The position numbers and the translations under genes were made by a program. The notes below the pieces were generated by a model. That model was given only the letters and a program-made list of their open reading frames with translations. It ran no database searches and was not told where the DNA came from. From Bradyrhizobium lupini (lineage in GTDB: Bacteria; Pseudomonadota; Alphaproteobacteria; Rhizobiales; Xanthobacteraceae), in the NCBI RefSeq assembly GCF_040939785.1, contig NZ_CP162553.1:5289001-5353000 (forward strand): a stretch of DNA of 64,000 nucleotides, in the 5' to 3' direction. This document shows positions 18,347-27,211 of the stretch, one piece after another. Numbering within the stretch: the stretch's first letter is position 1; each line of letters starts with the position of its first letter.

Positions 18347-19453
18347 ATGAAGAGCGATCGCGGCGATATCGAACTGGCGGGCGTCTGCAAGAGCTTTGAC
18401 GGAGTCGGCAATGTGGTCGACGGCGTCAACCTCAAGATCGCCGACGGCGCCTATTGCTGCTTCATCGGCCCCTCCGGCTGCGGCAAGACCACGATACTGC
18501 GCATGATCGCCGGCCACGAGGACCCGACCGCCGGCGAGATCGTGATCGGCGGCCAGAACGTCGTCGGGCTCGCGCCGGTGCAGCGGCGCACCGCGATGAT
18601 GTTTCAGTCCTACGCGTTGTTCCCGCATCTCACCGTGCGCGAGAACATCGCCTTTGCGCTCCGCGTGCGCGGCATGTCGAAGGCCGATCGCCTCCGCGCA
18701 GCCGATGCCATGATCGAGAAGGTGCATCTGACGCAATTCGCCGACCGCCTTCCAGCGCAGCTCTCCGGCGGCCAGCAGCAGCGCGTGGCGCTGGCGCGTG
18801 CCGCGATCACCGAGCCGAGGGTCCTGTTGCTCGACGAGCCGCTGTCCGCCCTCGACGAGCAGCTCCGCGTGCAGATGCGCCAGGAGCTCAGGCGGATGCA
18901 GCAGGAGCTCGGCATCACCTTCATCCACGTCACCCACACCCAGCTCGAGGCGATCGCGCTCGCCGATCTCGTGGTGGTGATGGAGCAGGGCAGAATCAAG
19001 CAGGCGGGCGCGGCGCGCGACGTCTATGCCCATCCGCACGATCGTTACGTCGCCGAGTTCATGGGCGGGCAGAACGTGCTGTCGGGGCGGGTCGAGAAGG
19101 TCAACGGTTCGACCTTTACGCTCGCGCAGGCCGCGCCTGACGGCATCGAGGTCCCGCTTCAGGCGCGGCCCACGGTCAGCGTCGGCGACAAGATCGACAT
19201 CGCCGTGCGCCGCGACGATGTCGCGCTGGTCCGACCGGGCAGGGAGCTGCCGCCGGGCTGCTCCACCTCGCTGCCGAGTCGCGTGCTCGCGATCGAATAC
19301 CAGGGCTATTTCGTCAAGGTCATGCTCGACACCGTGCCGGACGACGCGTTCGTGGCCTACGTGCCGGAAAAGACTTTCTTCGCGGATCCCTTCACCGTCG
19401 GCGATGTCGTGATGGCCACATGGGCCACCGGCAGCGCGCTTCCACTCGCCTAA
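18347..19453 (+). CDS. ABC transporter ATP-binding protein (PotA-like)
   Basis: A 368-residue ATPase. It shows Walker A GPSGCGKTT (about residues 44-52), the Q-loop MMFQSYALFPHLTVREN, signature LSGGQQQRVALARA, Walker B VLLLDEPLSALD, and H-loop IHVTHTQLEA. A C-terminal TOBE-type domain (PTVSVGDKIDIAVRRDDVAL) is usual for polyamine and sugar importers. ATG 18347 was chosen over a longer upstream frame because of a nearby GGGA and the normal N-terminal length. It completes the importer encoded from 15117 and leads 21 bases later into the Mo-hydroxylase genes. Confidence 0.93.
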   Translation: MKSDRGDIELAGVCKSFDGVGNVVDGVNLKIADGAYCCFIGPSGCGKTTILRMIAGHEDPTAGEIVIGGQNVVGLAPVQRRTAMMFQSYALFPHLTVRENIAFALRVRGMSKADRLRAADAMIEKVHLTQFADRLPAQLSGGQQQRVALARAAITEPRVLLLDEPLSALDEQLRVQMRQELRRMQQELGITFIHVTHTQLEAIALADLVVVMEQGRIKQAGAARDVYAHPHDRYVAEFMGGQNVLSGRVEKVNGSTFTLAQAAPDGIEVPLQARPTVSVGDKIDIAVRRDDVALVRPGRELPPGCSTSLPSRVLAIEYQGYFVKVMLDTVPDDAFVAYVPEKTFFADPFTVGDVVMATWATGSALPLA

Positions 19454-19474
19454 AGACCCGTCGCGCACAGGAGT

Positions 19475-19966
19475 ATGATCGTGCAGATATCCTTCACACT
19501 CAACGGACGGCCGACAACTGTGGATGTCGAACCGGCGACGCTGGTCGCCGAGCTGCTGCGCGAGCGGCTCAACCTCACCGGCACCCATATCGGCTGTGAC
19601 ACCAGCCAGTGCGGCGCCTGTGTCGTGCACCTCGACGGCCTGCCGGTGAAGAGCTGTACGCTGCTTGCGCCCGCGCTCGACGGTGCGACGCTGCTCACCA
19701 TCGAGGGCCTGCAAGGTGTGCCGGGTTCGAACCGGCTGCATCCGATGCAAGAGGCATTTCGCGAGCATCACGGTCTGCAATGCGGCTTTTGCACACCCGG
19801 CATGCTGATGACGGCGGTGGCGCTCGCGGCCGAGAAGCCGAACCTGACGGAGGCCGACGTCCGTCACGGCCTCGAAGGCAATATCTGCCGCTGCACCGGC
19901 TATCAGAACATCGTCATCTCGGTCATGGCAGGCGCCGCCGCCATGAACGCGGCCAAGGGAGAGTGA
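19475..19966 (+). CDS. Molybdenum hydroxylase, small [2Fe-2S] subunit (CoxS/CutS family)
   Basis: A 163-residue protein carrying both iron-sulfur clusters of the xanthine-oxidase family. The plant-ferredoxin-type site uses Cys 41, 46, 49 and 61 ([16 protein letters not shown]). The second site uses the QCGFCTPGM and CRCTGYQ cysteines. It passes electrons from the Mo-pterin subunit to the FAD subunit. The gene order here is S-L-M rather than the coxMSL order of carboxydotrophs. The stop is separated from the large-subunit ATG by two bases. Confidence 0.93.
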   Translation: MIVQISFTLNGRPTTVDVEPATLVAELLRERLNLTGTHIGCDTSQCGACVVHLDGLPVKSCTLLAPALDGATLLTIEGLQGVPGSNRLHPMQEAFREHHGLQCGFCTPGMLMTAVALAAEKPNLTEADVRHGLEGNICRCTGYQNIVISVMAGAAAMNAAKGE

Positions 19967-19968
19967 CC

Positions 19969-22356
19969 ATGGGCCATGTGATCGGGATCGGCGCTTCACC
20001 TAAACGGAAAGAGGACCAGCGCTTCCTCACCGGACGCGGCAGTTACGTCTCCGACATCAAGCGTCCGGGCATGACGGCGGGTGTGTTCGTGCGCTCGCCG
20101 CACGGACACGCGATCCTGCGCGGCATCGACAAGAGTGCGGCCCTGGCATCGCCCGGCGTCATCGCGGTGCTGACCGGCGAGGATGCCGCCGCCGACAAGC
20201 TGGGCTCGCTGCCCTGCGGCTGGGGTATCTCGGATGCCAAGGGCGTGCCGATGAAGGAGCCGCCGTTCCCGATGCTGGCGCAGGGCAAGGTGCGCTTCGT
20301 CGGCGACATGGTGGCCTTCGTCGTCGCGGAGACGCCGGCGCAGGCCGGCGCGGCAGCCGAGCTGCTGACAGTCGATTACGAGGTGCTGCCCTCGGTGGTC
20401 GGCGTGCTCGAAGCCGTGCGGCCCGGCGCGCCGCAACTGTTCGACGACGTTCCGAACAACATCTGTTGCGATTGGGAGCTCGGCGACAAGGCCGCGGTCG
20501 AGACCGCCTTCCGGAAGGCGGCCCATGTCGCAAAGCTCAGCCTCGTCAACAACCGGCTGATCGGCAACCCGATGGAGCCGCGCGCGGCGATCGCCGAATA
20601 CGAGCCCGGCACGGATCGCTTCACGCTGTGGACCACCAGCCAGTTCCCGCATGTCGTGCGCTTCCTGATGGGCGCGCTGGTGCTGAACATTCCGCAGCAC
20701 AAGCTGCGCGTGGTCGCGCCCGATGTCGGCGGCGGCTTCGGCGTCAAGCAGTTCCACTACGGCGAAGAGGCCGTGATCACCTGGGCCGCCAAGCGCGTGA
20801 TGCGGCCGATCAAATGGGTCGCGAGCCGGTCGGAAGGCTACGTCTCCGATCGCCACGGCCGCGATCACGTCACCGAGGCCGAACTCGCACTGGACGAGAC
20901 CGGAAAGTTTCTGGCCTTCCGTGTCAACACGCTCGCCAATATGGGCGGCTATCTCTCGACCTTCGGACCGAACATCCCGACCAATCTCTACGGACCGTTG
21001 CTCGGTGGCGTCTACGCCACGCCGGCAATCTACTGCAACGTGAAGGTGGTGTTCACCAACACCGTTCCGGTCGACGCCTATCGCGGCGCAGGCCGGCCCG
21101 AGGCGACTTTCGTGTTGGAGCGCATCGTCGACGTCGCAGCCAGCGAGATGGGCATCGACCGCGTCGAGATCCGCCGACGCAACATGATCCCGAAGGAGGC
21201 TTATCCGTACCAGACGCCGGTGCTGGTGCAGTACGATTCCGGCGATCCGATGGGGTGTCTCGACGGCGCTCTTGTCGCGGCCGACGTCAAGAATTTCGGT
21301 ATCCGCAAGGCGGAGTCGGCGCGCAGGGGCAAATTCCGCGGGCTCGGCTACTCGACCTATGTCGAGGCCTGCGGCCTCGCGCCGTCGCGCTTCGCGGGAC
21401 GATTGGGCGCGCGGGGCGGGCTCTATGAGAGCGCCACGGTGCGGGTGCATCCGACCGGCCAGGTCACGGTCATGATCGGCACCCACAATCACGGCCAGGG
21501 CCACGAGACGACGTTCGCCCAGATCGTCTCGGAAAAGCTCGGCGTCGCGTTTGACAATGTCGACATCGTGTTCGGCGATACCGATCGCGTGCAGTTCGGC
21601 ATGGGCACCTATGGCTCGCGTTCGCTGGTGGTCGGCGGCGCGGCGCTGTCGAAGGCGACGGACAAGGTGGTCGCGAAAGGCAAGAAGATCGCGGCGCATC
21701 TGCTTGAAGCGGCCGAAGTGGATATCCAGTTCGAGGCCGGAAAATTCTCGGTCGCAGGCACCGACCGCATGAGGACGTTCGAGGAGATCGCGGGCGCCGC
21801 CTACGTGCCGCACGACTATCCGCTCGAAGTGCTGGAGCCGGGGCTCGAAGAGCAGGCTTATTATGATCCCGTCAACTTCACCTATCCCGGCGGCTGCCAC
21901 ATTGCCGAGGTCGAGATCGACCCGGAGACCGGCACGGTGACGCTGGTCAATTACACCGCGGTGGACGACGTCGGCACTGTCATCAACCCGATGATCGTGG
22001 AGGGCCAGTTGCACGGCGGCATCGTGCAGGGCGTCGGTCAGGCGCTGTACGAGAACGCGGTCTATGACGAGGGCTCGGGCCAGCTGCTATCGGGCTCGCT
22101 GATGGACTATTGCATGCCGCGCGCCGACCACATGCCGATGATGAACATCGCGACCCATTCGACGCTGTGTACGCACACGCCGATGGGCGTGAAGGGCTGC
22201 GGCGAGGTCGGCACCATCGGTTCGCCGGCCGCCGTCATCAACGCGGTGGTCGATGCGCTGTCGCATCTCGGCGTCACCCATGTCGACATGCCGGCAACGC
22301 CGAACCGGATCTGGCGCCTGCTGCAGAACGCGTCGCTGCCGGTCGCTGCGGAATAG
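19969..22356 (+). CDS. Molybdenum hydroxylase, large Mo-pterin subunit (form II CoxL-like / aldehyde or N-heterocycle dehydrogenase)
   Basis: A 795-residue catalytic subunit. The active-site loop reads [10 protein letters not shown] near residues 365-374. True CO dehydrogenase (form I) has AYRCSFR with the Cys that binds Cu-S, so this is the form II type whose members oxidise aldehydes or N-heterocycles. The C-terminal [12 protein letters not shown] carries the catalytic Glu, and DVGGGFGVK marks the Mo-pterin region. ATG 19969 is two bases after the small-subunit stop; a longer frame extending upstream is a shadow. The surrounding importer and amidase suggest a nitrogenous substrate. Confidence 0.92.
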   Translation: MGHVIGIGASPKRKEDQRFLTGRGSYVSDIKRPGMTAGVFVRSPHGHAILRGIDKSAALASPGVIAVLTGEDAAADKLGSLPCGWGISDAKGVPMKEPPFPMLAQGKVRFVGDMVAFVVAETPAQAGAAAELLTVDYEVLPSVVGVLEAVRPGAPQLFDDVPNNICCDWELGDKAAVETAFRKAAHVAKLSLVNNRLIGNPMEPRAAIAEYEPGTDRFTLWTTSQFPHVVRFLMGALVLNIPQHKLRVVAPDVGGGFGVKQFHYGEEAVITWAAKRVMRPIKWVASRSEGYVSDRHGRDHVTEAELALDETGKFLAFRVNTLANMGGYLSTFGPNIPTNLYGPLLGGVYATPAIYCNVKVVFTNTVPVDAYRGAGRPEATFVLERIVDVAASEMGIDRVEIRRRNMIPKEAYPYQTPVLVQYDSGDPMGCLDGALVAADVKNFGIRKAESARRGKFRGLGYSTYVEACGLAPSRFAGRLGARGGLYESATVRVHPTGQVTVMIGTHNHGQGHETTFAQIVSEKLGVAFDNVDIVFGDTDRVQFGMGTYGSRSLVVGGAALSKATDKVVAKGKKIAAHLLEAAEVDIQFEAGKFSVAGTDRMRTFEEIAGAAYVPHDYPLEVLEPGLEEQAYYDPVNFTYPGGCHIAEVEIDPETGTVTLVNYTAVDDVGTVINPMIVEGQLHGGIVQGVGQALYENAVYDEGSGQLLSGSLMDYCMPRADHMPMMNIATHSTLCTHTPMGVKGCGEVGTIGSPAAVINAVVDALSHLGVTHVDMPATPNRIWRLLQNASLPVAAE

Positions 22357-22367
22357 GGAGGATGACA

Positions 22368-23165
22368 ATGAAGCCGTTTGCCTATCACCAGCCGGACCGG
22401 ATTCCCGACGCTGCCAAACTGCTGACCTCGATCGAAGACAGCAAGCTCCTCGCCGGCGGCATGACGCTGATCCCGACGCTGAAGCAGCGGCTCGCCAGTC
22501 CGCCAGCCCTAGTCGACCTGTCGAGGCTCGGAGATCTGAAGGGCATCACCAACGACGGCGGCACCATCACCATCGGTGCAATGACGCCACATGCCATGGT
22601 AGCAGCCTCGAAGCTGGTGCAGACGAAGATCCCGGGTCTCGCCGCGCTAGCCTCGATGATCGGCGATCCCGCCGTACGCATCCGCGGCACTATCGGTGGC
22701 TCCGTCGCGAACAACGATCCGTCGGCCGATTATCCGGCAGGTGTGCTCGGATTGGGCGCGACCGTCGTCACCAGCACGCGCGAGATCGCGGCCGACGGGT
22801 TCTTCCGTGGTCTGTTCGAGACCGCGCTTGAACCTGGCGAGATCATCACGGCGATCCGCTTTCCCGTGCCGCTCAGGGCGGGCTACGCCAAGTTCAAGGC
22901 GCCGGCGTCGCGCTATGCGCTGGTCGGCGTGTTCGTCGCGAAATTCGCCGATGGTGTTCGCGTCGCCGTGACCGGCGCGGGCTCCGGCGTATTCCGCGTT
23001 CCCCCGATGGAAGAAGCACTGTCGCGAAATTTCGATCCGTCCGCGATCGCGGCGATCAGGATCGACACCGACGGTCTCACCTCCGATATCCACGCCGAAG
23101 CCGACTACCGTGCACATCTCGTCACGGTCATGGCCAAGCGCGCCGTCGACGCGGCGCTCAGCTAG
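22368..23165 (+). CDS. Molybdenum hydroxylase, medium FAD subunit (CoxM/CutM family)
   Basis: A 265-residue FAD subunit. Its FAD-binding segments are LLAGGMTLIPTLKQRL and TIGGSVANNDPSADYPA (the AGG and TIGG motifs of the FAD_binding_5 fold), and a CO_deh_flav_C domain follows. The start is ATG 22368, 7 bases after AGGGAGG (22354-22360); the in-frame ATG 22362 is too close to that site. With the two preceding genes it makes a complete heterotrimer that delivers electrons to a quinone or oxygen. Confidence 0.92.
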   Translation: MKPFAYHQPDRIPDAAKLLTSIEDSKLLAGGMTLIPTLKQRLASPPALVDLSRLGDLKGITNDGGTITIGAMTPHAMVAASKLVQTKIPGLAALASMIGDPAVRIRGTIGGSVANNDPSADYPAGVLGLGATVVTSTREIAADGFFRGLFETALEPGEIITAIRFPVPLRAGYAKFKAPASRYALVGVFVAKFADGVRVAVTGAGSGVFRVPPMEEALSRNFDPSAIAAIRIDTDGLTSDIHAEADYRAHLVTVMAKRAVDAALS

Positions 23166-23182
23166 CTCTTTTAGGGTTGATG

Positions 23183-24673
23183 ATGACTGATGGTTCCGGC
23201 CGAACGGCCTTCCCGCCGGTGCCGACTGGCCTTGGCTCGCTTTCCGCAACCGAGATCCTGGCCGGCTACCGGCGCAAGGCGTTCACTCCGCGCGATGTCG
23301 TCGACGACACCATTGCCGCACTGGAGGCGACGAACGAGGCCTGCAACGCGGTGGTGACGCCGATGTACGGGCAGGCGAGGGCGGAGGCCGACCGTCTCAC
23401 CAGGGAGATGCGCGCCGGCGAGACCAAGGGAGCGCTCGCCGGTGTCCCCGTCACGATCAAGGACCTGGTCTTTGTCGCGGGCGTGCCGGCCTATGGCGGC
23501 TCACCGATGAACAAGGCGTTCGTGCCCGATGTCGACGCGGCGGTTGTCTCAGCGCTGAAGGAAGCGGGTGCGATCGTCACCTGCAAGACCACGACCTGCG
23601 AGTCCGGTTACAAGTTGACGGCGGACAGCCCGGTCACCGGCACCACGCGCAATCCCTGGAACCCGGGTCGCACCAGTGGCGGATCGAGCGGCGGCGCGGC
23701 GGCGGGCGTTGCCGCCGGCTGCGGTCCGATCGCGATCGGAACCGATGGGGTCGGCTCGATCCGCGTGCCCTCGTCCTTCTGCGGTGTGTTTGGCCTGAAG
23801 CCGACCTTTGGCCTGGTGCCCCGTTCGCCCGGCTTCTCGCCACCGTCCTGGGGCTCGCTCGCGCATACCGGGCCGATTACGCGCACGGTCGCGGATGCCG
23901 CGTTGACGCTGGAGATCATCGCTGCTTACGATCTGCGCGATCCCGCAAGCCTGCCGGTGGCGGCGCGTCGGTTCGATACGAAGGCCGCGCCGTTGAACGG
24001 CATTCGCATCGGCGCCAGCGTCGATCTCGGCTACGCCGCGGTCAGCCCCGATGTGCGCGCGGCGTTCGGCAAGGGGCTGGCCATTCTCGATGCCTGCGGC
24101 GCGCAGGTCACCATGGATGGTCCGGGCCTCGATCCCGGGATCCTGGAGCACACGCTGAAGCCGATCGCCTTTACCGAACAGGCGGGCGCGGTCTCGAGCA
24201 AGACCACGGCCGATCTCGCCAGCTCCGAAGCAGATTATCTTGACGTCATCAGTGCCGGCAGGCGCTACAGCGGCACGGACTATATCGAAGCAGGGTATCG
24301 CCGCGCCCAGGCTCGCAGCAGCTTCCTGAAGCTGTTCGAGCGAGTCGATGCGCTGGTGACGCCGACCGTCGCGGTGACCGCGTTCGAGGCCGGCCGCCTC
24401 GGCGTCGACACGATCGACGGCGGCAAGGTCGATCCGCATCTCGGCTGGTCGCCCTTCACCTGGCCGATCAATCTCGCCGGCCTCCCGGCCGCGACGCTGC
24501 CCTGCGGCTTCGATCGCGATGGGCTGCCGATCGGCTTGCAGATCGTCGCTCCCTGGCTCGACGAGCCCATGATCTTCCGCATCGCCGCTGCGTTCGAAGC
24601 GGCCCAGCCATGGGCGGCGTTCTGGCCACAGCTGACGTTGCGCGAACCGGACCTTGCCCGCGTGAAGGCGTGA
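23183..24673 (+). CDS. Amidase (amidase-signature family)
   Basis: A 496-residue amidase with the Ser-cisSer-Lys triad region. The Lys is in VTIKDLVF, and the Ser-rich signature GRTSGGSSGGAAAGVAAGC is followed by GTDGVGSIRVPSSFCGVFGLKPT. The consecutive ATGs at 23180 and 23183 both follow AGGG (23173-23176); I take the second for spacing. It is 17 bases after the FAD subunit gene and ends the operon. A role downstream of ring hydroxylation, hydrolysing an amide made from an N-heterocycle, is a reasonable guess; a GatA role is unlikely because gatB and gatC are absent. Confidence 0.88.
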   Translation: MTDGSGRTAFPPVPTGLGSLSATEILAGYRRKAFTPRDVVDDTIAALEATNEACNAVVTPMYGQARAEADRLTREMRAGETKGALAGVPVTIKDLVFVAGVPAYGGSPMNKAFVPDVDAAVVSALKEAGAIVTCKTTTCESGYKLTADSPVTGTTRNPWNPGRTSGGSSGGAAAGVAAGCGPIAIGTDGVGSIRVPSSFCGVFGLKPTFGLVPRSPGFSPPSWGSLAHTGPITRTVADAALTLEIIAAYDLRDPASLPVAARRFDTKAAPLNGIRIGASVDLGYAAVSPDVRAAFGKGLAILDACGAQVTMDGPGLDPGILEHTLKPIAFTEQAGAVSSKTTADLASSEADYLDVISAGRRYSGTDYIEAGYRRAQARSSFLKLFERVDALVTPTVAVTAFEAGRLGVDTIDGGKVDPHLGWSPFTWPINLAGLPAATLPCGFDRDGLPIGLQIVAPWLDEPMIFRIAAAFEAAQPWAAFWPQLTLREPDLARVKA

Positions 24674-24751
24674 GCCGAACCCGGCCTGGAACCGGCCGGC
24701 CGCGTCCTCCCGGTTGGCCTCTGCGCCCCAAAAAATTTTTCGAGGGGCCCT

Positions 24752-24778
24752 CTTGAAGTCGACTTGCGTTCTTCTAAG
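24752..24778 (+). promoter_or_regulatory. Possible RpoH (sigma-32) promoter
   Basis: CTTGAA (24752-24757) matches the sigma-32 -35 element, and TCTAAG (24773-24778) follows after 15 bases. The -10 match is poor, so the call rests on the -35 and on its place before a heat-shock gene. A stem GCCCC/GGGGC around an A/T core (24725-24748) just upstream could end the amidase operon. Confidence 0.35.
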
Positions 24779-24794
24779 TCATTTTCGCCGCGAG

Positions 24795-24914
24795 AGCGGT
24801 GTGCCGGGTGCCCGCGAGGGGCCCGGAGCGGGCGCCGGGCCGGTGTCTTTGGACCCGTCTAAAACCCTGTCCTGCGCTCCTTCGTATCCATCTTGCTCTT
24901 TGGAGGACTTGGTT
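24795..24914 (+). promoter_or_regulatory. ROSE-type RNA thermometer in the small HSP leader
   Basis: The last hairpin before ATG 24915 carries the ROSE hallmark: TTGCT at 24893-24897 facing the Shine-Dalgarno AGGA at 24904-24907 across a short CTTTGG loop, with CCA/TGG pairs continuing the stem. In known rhizobial ROSE elements this U(U/C)GCU:AGGA pairing, with a bulged G, hides the ribosome site at normal temperature and melts on heating. GC-rich upstream hairpins around 24810-24845 fit the multi-stem layout. The 5-prime boundary is approximate. Confidence 0.78.
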
Positions 24915-25376
24915 ATGAGGACCACGTTTGACTTCGCGCCCCTGTGGCGCTCCACCGTCGGCTTCGATCATCTGGCCGGTCTCGTCGACAGCGCGCTGCG
25001 CCAGGCGAGCGAAGACAACTATCCCCCCTATAACATCGAACGCTCCGGCGAAGATCACTACCGGATCAGCCTCGCTGTGGCGGGCTTTGGCGTCAACGAT
25101 ATCACGGTGACGGCCGAACAGAATGCGCTGACCGTCGAGGGCAAGAAGCCCGAAGGCGCGACGGGCGAATATCTGTACCAGGGTATCGCCGCACGGCCGT
25201 TCCGGCGCGTGTTCAACCTGGCCGATTATGTCCAGGTGAAGCAGGCGTCCTTCCAGGACGGCCTCTTGATCATCGACCTCGTCCGTGAGGTTCCGGAAGC
25301 GATGAAGCCGCGCCGGATCCAGATCGCGGGCGCGGCCTCTCCTGCAACTCAGATCGAGCAGAAGAAAGCAGCCTAA
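24915..25376 (+). CDS. Small heat-shock protein, Hsp20/IbpA class A
   Basis: A 153-residue holdase chaperone. After an aromatic N-terminal arm (MRTTFDFAPLWRSTVGFDH) the alpha-crystallin domain starts at PPYNIERSGEDHYRISLAV. The class A signature GIAARPFRRVFNLADYV and the conserved AsxDGLL-type element (ASFQDGLLIIDLVREVPE) follow, and the C-terminal tail PRRIQI contains the I-x-I motif for oligomer assembly. Translation is probably controlled by the upstream ROSE element. The following genes (two small proteins and a DegP-type protease) fit a heat-shock operon like those described in Bradyrhizobium. Confidence 0.95.
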   Translation: MRTTFDFAPLWRSTVGFDHLAGLVDSALRQASEDNYPPYNIERSGEDHYRISLAVAGFGVNDITVTAEQNALTVEGKKPEGATGEYLYQGIAARPFRRVFNLADYVQVKQASFQDGLLIIDLVREVPEAMKPRRIQIAGAASPATQIEQKKAA

Positions 25377-25402
25377 GCGCTCGATCGAGGGGAATGGTGG
25401 AA

Positions 25403-25428
25403 CGCGGCGCTCAGATATGCGCGCCGCG
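25403..25428 (+). terminator. GC-rich hairpin between small HSP and next gene
   Basis: CGCGGCGC (25403-25410) and GCGCCGCG (25421-25428) are perfect complements around a 10-base loop. There is no T-run after it, so it is more likely an mRNA-stabilising or attenuating stem than a classic terminator. Confidence 0.4.
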
Positions 25429-25509
25429 CTCCCACATGCATGAGAGAACGGCCATTCGATCATCAGCACATCCATCCCTTCGAAAGGAGCGTCAGGGGAG
25501 GCCCAACCG

Positions 25510-25953
25510 ATGACAAACGTGAATACGAATTCCGGAAATCTCAACCCGCTGTTTCATCCCGCGGTTCACTACGGTTCGCCCGCGGATGTCCTGAATGCAA
25601 AGGAGCTCTCCACGCCGGAGAAGCGGATCATCCTGTCGTCATGGGCGTCCGACATGTACGCGGTCGAATCCTGTCCCGCTTTGCGTGAAATTCCCGGCAT
25701 GAACCATACGATTCGGCTCGCCGATATTCTCGCGGCCCTGCGCCGGCTCGACGGCGACAATGACGACGACCCGCCGCGCGGCGGCGGCGTCCCGATGCGC
25801 CTGCGGCGCCTTGGGCCGCCGCAGAACGGCGAGGCGCGTGATGCTCACGCAGGCCGTTCTTGCTCTGGTGCTGGTCGGCCAGGTCTCCGCGGCCTGGGCC
25901 ATTCCATTTTTAGCCTTGCAAGGCTGGCTCGACGTGCCGCCAGACAAACGTGA
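25510..25953 (+). CDS. Hypothetical protein of the heat-shock cluster; 3-prime end uncertain
   Basis: ATG 25510 has an excellent Shine-Dalgarno (AGGGGAGG, 25493-25500). The first about 80 residues look like a conserved soluble domain: NPLFHPAVHYGSPADVLNAK, then STPEKRIILSSWASDMYAVE and DILAALRRLDGD. I do not recognise a named family. After PPRGGG the frame as given runs on to 25953 with composition unlike a natural tail. A one-base slip near 25800-25830 would instead give the ending APWAAAERRGA and a stop at 25839-25841 that overlaps the next ATG, as coupled genes do. I think the shorter, about 110-residue form is the true one. Confidence 0.6.
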   Translation: MTNVNTNSGNLNPLFHPAVHYGSPADVLNAKELSTPEKRIILSSWASDMYAVESCPALREIPGMNHTIRLADILAALRRLDGDNDDDPPRGGGVPMRLRRLGPPQNGEARDAHAGRSCSGAGRPGLRGLGHSIFSLARLARRAARQT

Positions 25954-25966
25954 AGCGGCTCTCTGA
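25841..25966 (+). CDS. Small hydrophobic protein (41 aa)
   Basis: MLTQAVLALVLVGQVSAAWA starts a 41-residue peptide with one N-terminal hydrophobic segment ending in a signal-peptidase-like VSA-AWA, then a short polar tail ending DVPPDKREAAL. Its ATG sits at a TGATG junction with the corrected end of the preceding gene. Coding status rests on this coupling and on the membrane-like sequence; the function is unknown. It could be a secreted peptide or a membrane microprotein acting with the adjacent protease. Confidence 0.45.
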   Translation: MLTQAVLALVLVGQVSAAWAIPFLALQGWLDVPPDKREAAL

Positions 25967-25981
25967 TTTCAATCTCAGACG

Positions 25982-27106
25982 ATGCGACAGGTCATGAAGA
26001 CGATTGCAATGCGTTCGTTCTCGCTTGCGTTGCTGGTGCTGATACTGACGGCGTCACATCCCGCCGCAGGCCAGATCCCCGATCTGAAGCCGGGCGGCTC
26101 GGTGCCGACTTTGGCGCCTCTGGTTCGGCAGGTGACGCCGGCGGTGGTCAACATCTCGGTGCACGGCCGGGTACGCGAGGACAATCCGCTCTATCGTGAC
26201 CCGCTGTTCCGCGAATTCTTCGACGTTCCGAGGCAGATCGAGAAGGAAGTCAGCGCGACCGGCTCCGGCGTGATCGTCGATGCCCGGAGCGGCTACGTGC
26301 TGACCAACAACCACGTGGTCGAAGGCACCTCCGCCCTCCAGATCACGACCAAGGACGGCCGGCAGTTTTCCGCAAAGGTCGTCGGCCGCGACTCGCCGAC
26401 GGACGTCGCCGTGCTCCAGATCCAGAATCCGACCGGACTGAAGGCGCTTCCCCTCGGTGACAGCGACGCACTGGAAGTCGGGGACTTCGTGCTCGCGATC
26501 GGCAATCCCTTCGGCCTCGGCCAGACGGTGACGTCGGGCCTCGTCAGCGCCCTAGGCCGAACCGGCCTCGGCAAGCAGGGTTATGAAGACTTCATTCAGA
26601 CCGACGCCGCTATCAATCCCGGCAATTCCGGCGGCGCGCTGGTCAGCCTGCAGGGCGAACTGGTCGGCATAAATTCGGCCATCATCTCGCCCGCTGGCGG
26701 CAATGTCGGTATTGGCTTTGCCATTCCCGTCAACATGGCGCGCAAGGTGATGGAGCAGATCATCGCCACCGGCAGGGTCGAGCGCGGTCGCATCGGCATT
26801 TCGCTGAAGGACCTCCACCCGTCCGTCAACAAGGGACGCACCGAAGGCGCGCTCATCGCCGAAGTTGCCGCGGATTCGCCGGCCGAGAAGGCTGGCCTGC
26901 ACAAGGGCGACATTGTCACCACGGCGGAGGGCCGCCCGATCCGCACCGCCGCGCAGCTGCGCAATACCATTGGTCTTGCGCGGGTCGGCGACGAGGTGAA
27001 GCTCGCTCTGCTGCGCAACGGCACACCGCTCACGGTCCTCGTCCGAGTGGCTCCAGCAACCGAGCCGCGCAATGCCAATGCAGGAAGCAACCGCCTCGTT
27101 CGCTAG
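25982..27106 (+). CDS. DegP/HtrA-type periplasmic serine protease
   Basis: A 374-residue S1C trypsin-like protease. A Sec signal (SFSLALLVLILTASHPAAG) leads to the protease domain with His 111 (TNNHVV), Asp 141 (TDVAVLQI) and Ser 216 (GNSGGAL), all intact. A single PDZ domain follows (GALIAEVAADSPAEKAGLHKGDIV), so it is shorter than the two-PDZ DegP and nearer DegS/HhoB in layout, although the signal suggests a soluble or weakly anchored protein. It degrades misfolded envelope proteins. The place behind a ROSE-controlled small HSP gene implies heat induction. The start is 25982; ATG 25994 is an alternative. Confidence 0.92.
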   Translation: MRQVMKTIAMRSFSLALLVLILTASHPAAGQIPDLKPGGSVPTLAPLVRQVTPAVVNISVHGRVREDNPLYRDPLFREFFDVPRQIEKEVSATGSGVIVDARSGYVLTNNHVVEGTSALQITTKDGRQFSAKVVGRDSPTDVAVLQIQNPTGLKALPLGDSDALEVGDFVLAIGNPFGLGQTVTSGLVSALGRTGLGKQGYEDFIQTDAAINPGNSGGALVSLQGELVGINSAIISPAGGNVGIGFAIPVNMARKVMEQIIATGRVERGRIGISLKDLHPSVNKGRTEGALIAEVAADSPAEKAGLHKGDIVTTAEGRPIRTAAQLRNTIGLARVGDEVKLALLRNGTPLTVLVRVAPATEPRNANAGSNRLVR

Positions 27107-27211
27107 GCCAATCAAAGAGGATATCACCGCAGCAAGCCGGTCGCTCTTTGTCTGCGATCGTGGACCCGGGACGCAGTTTGGGACGACCGCTGCGCGAACG
27201 TCCGGATGGCT

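Noticed and set aside
19969..22356. Aerobic carbon monoxide dehydrogenase (coxL)
   Set aside because: The active-site loop is AYRGAGR, not the AYRCSFR of form I enzymes, so CO oxidation is not supported.
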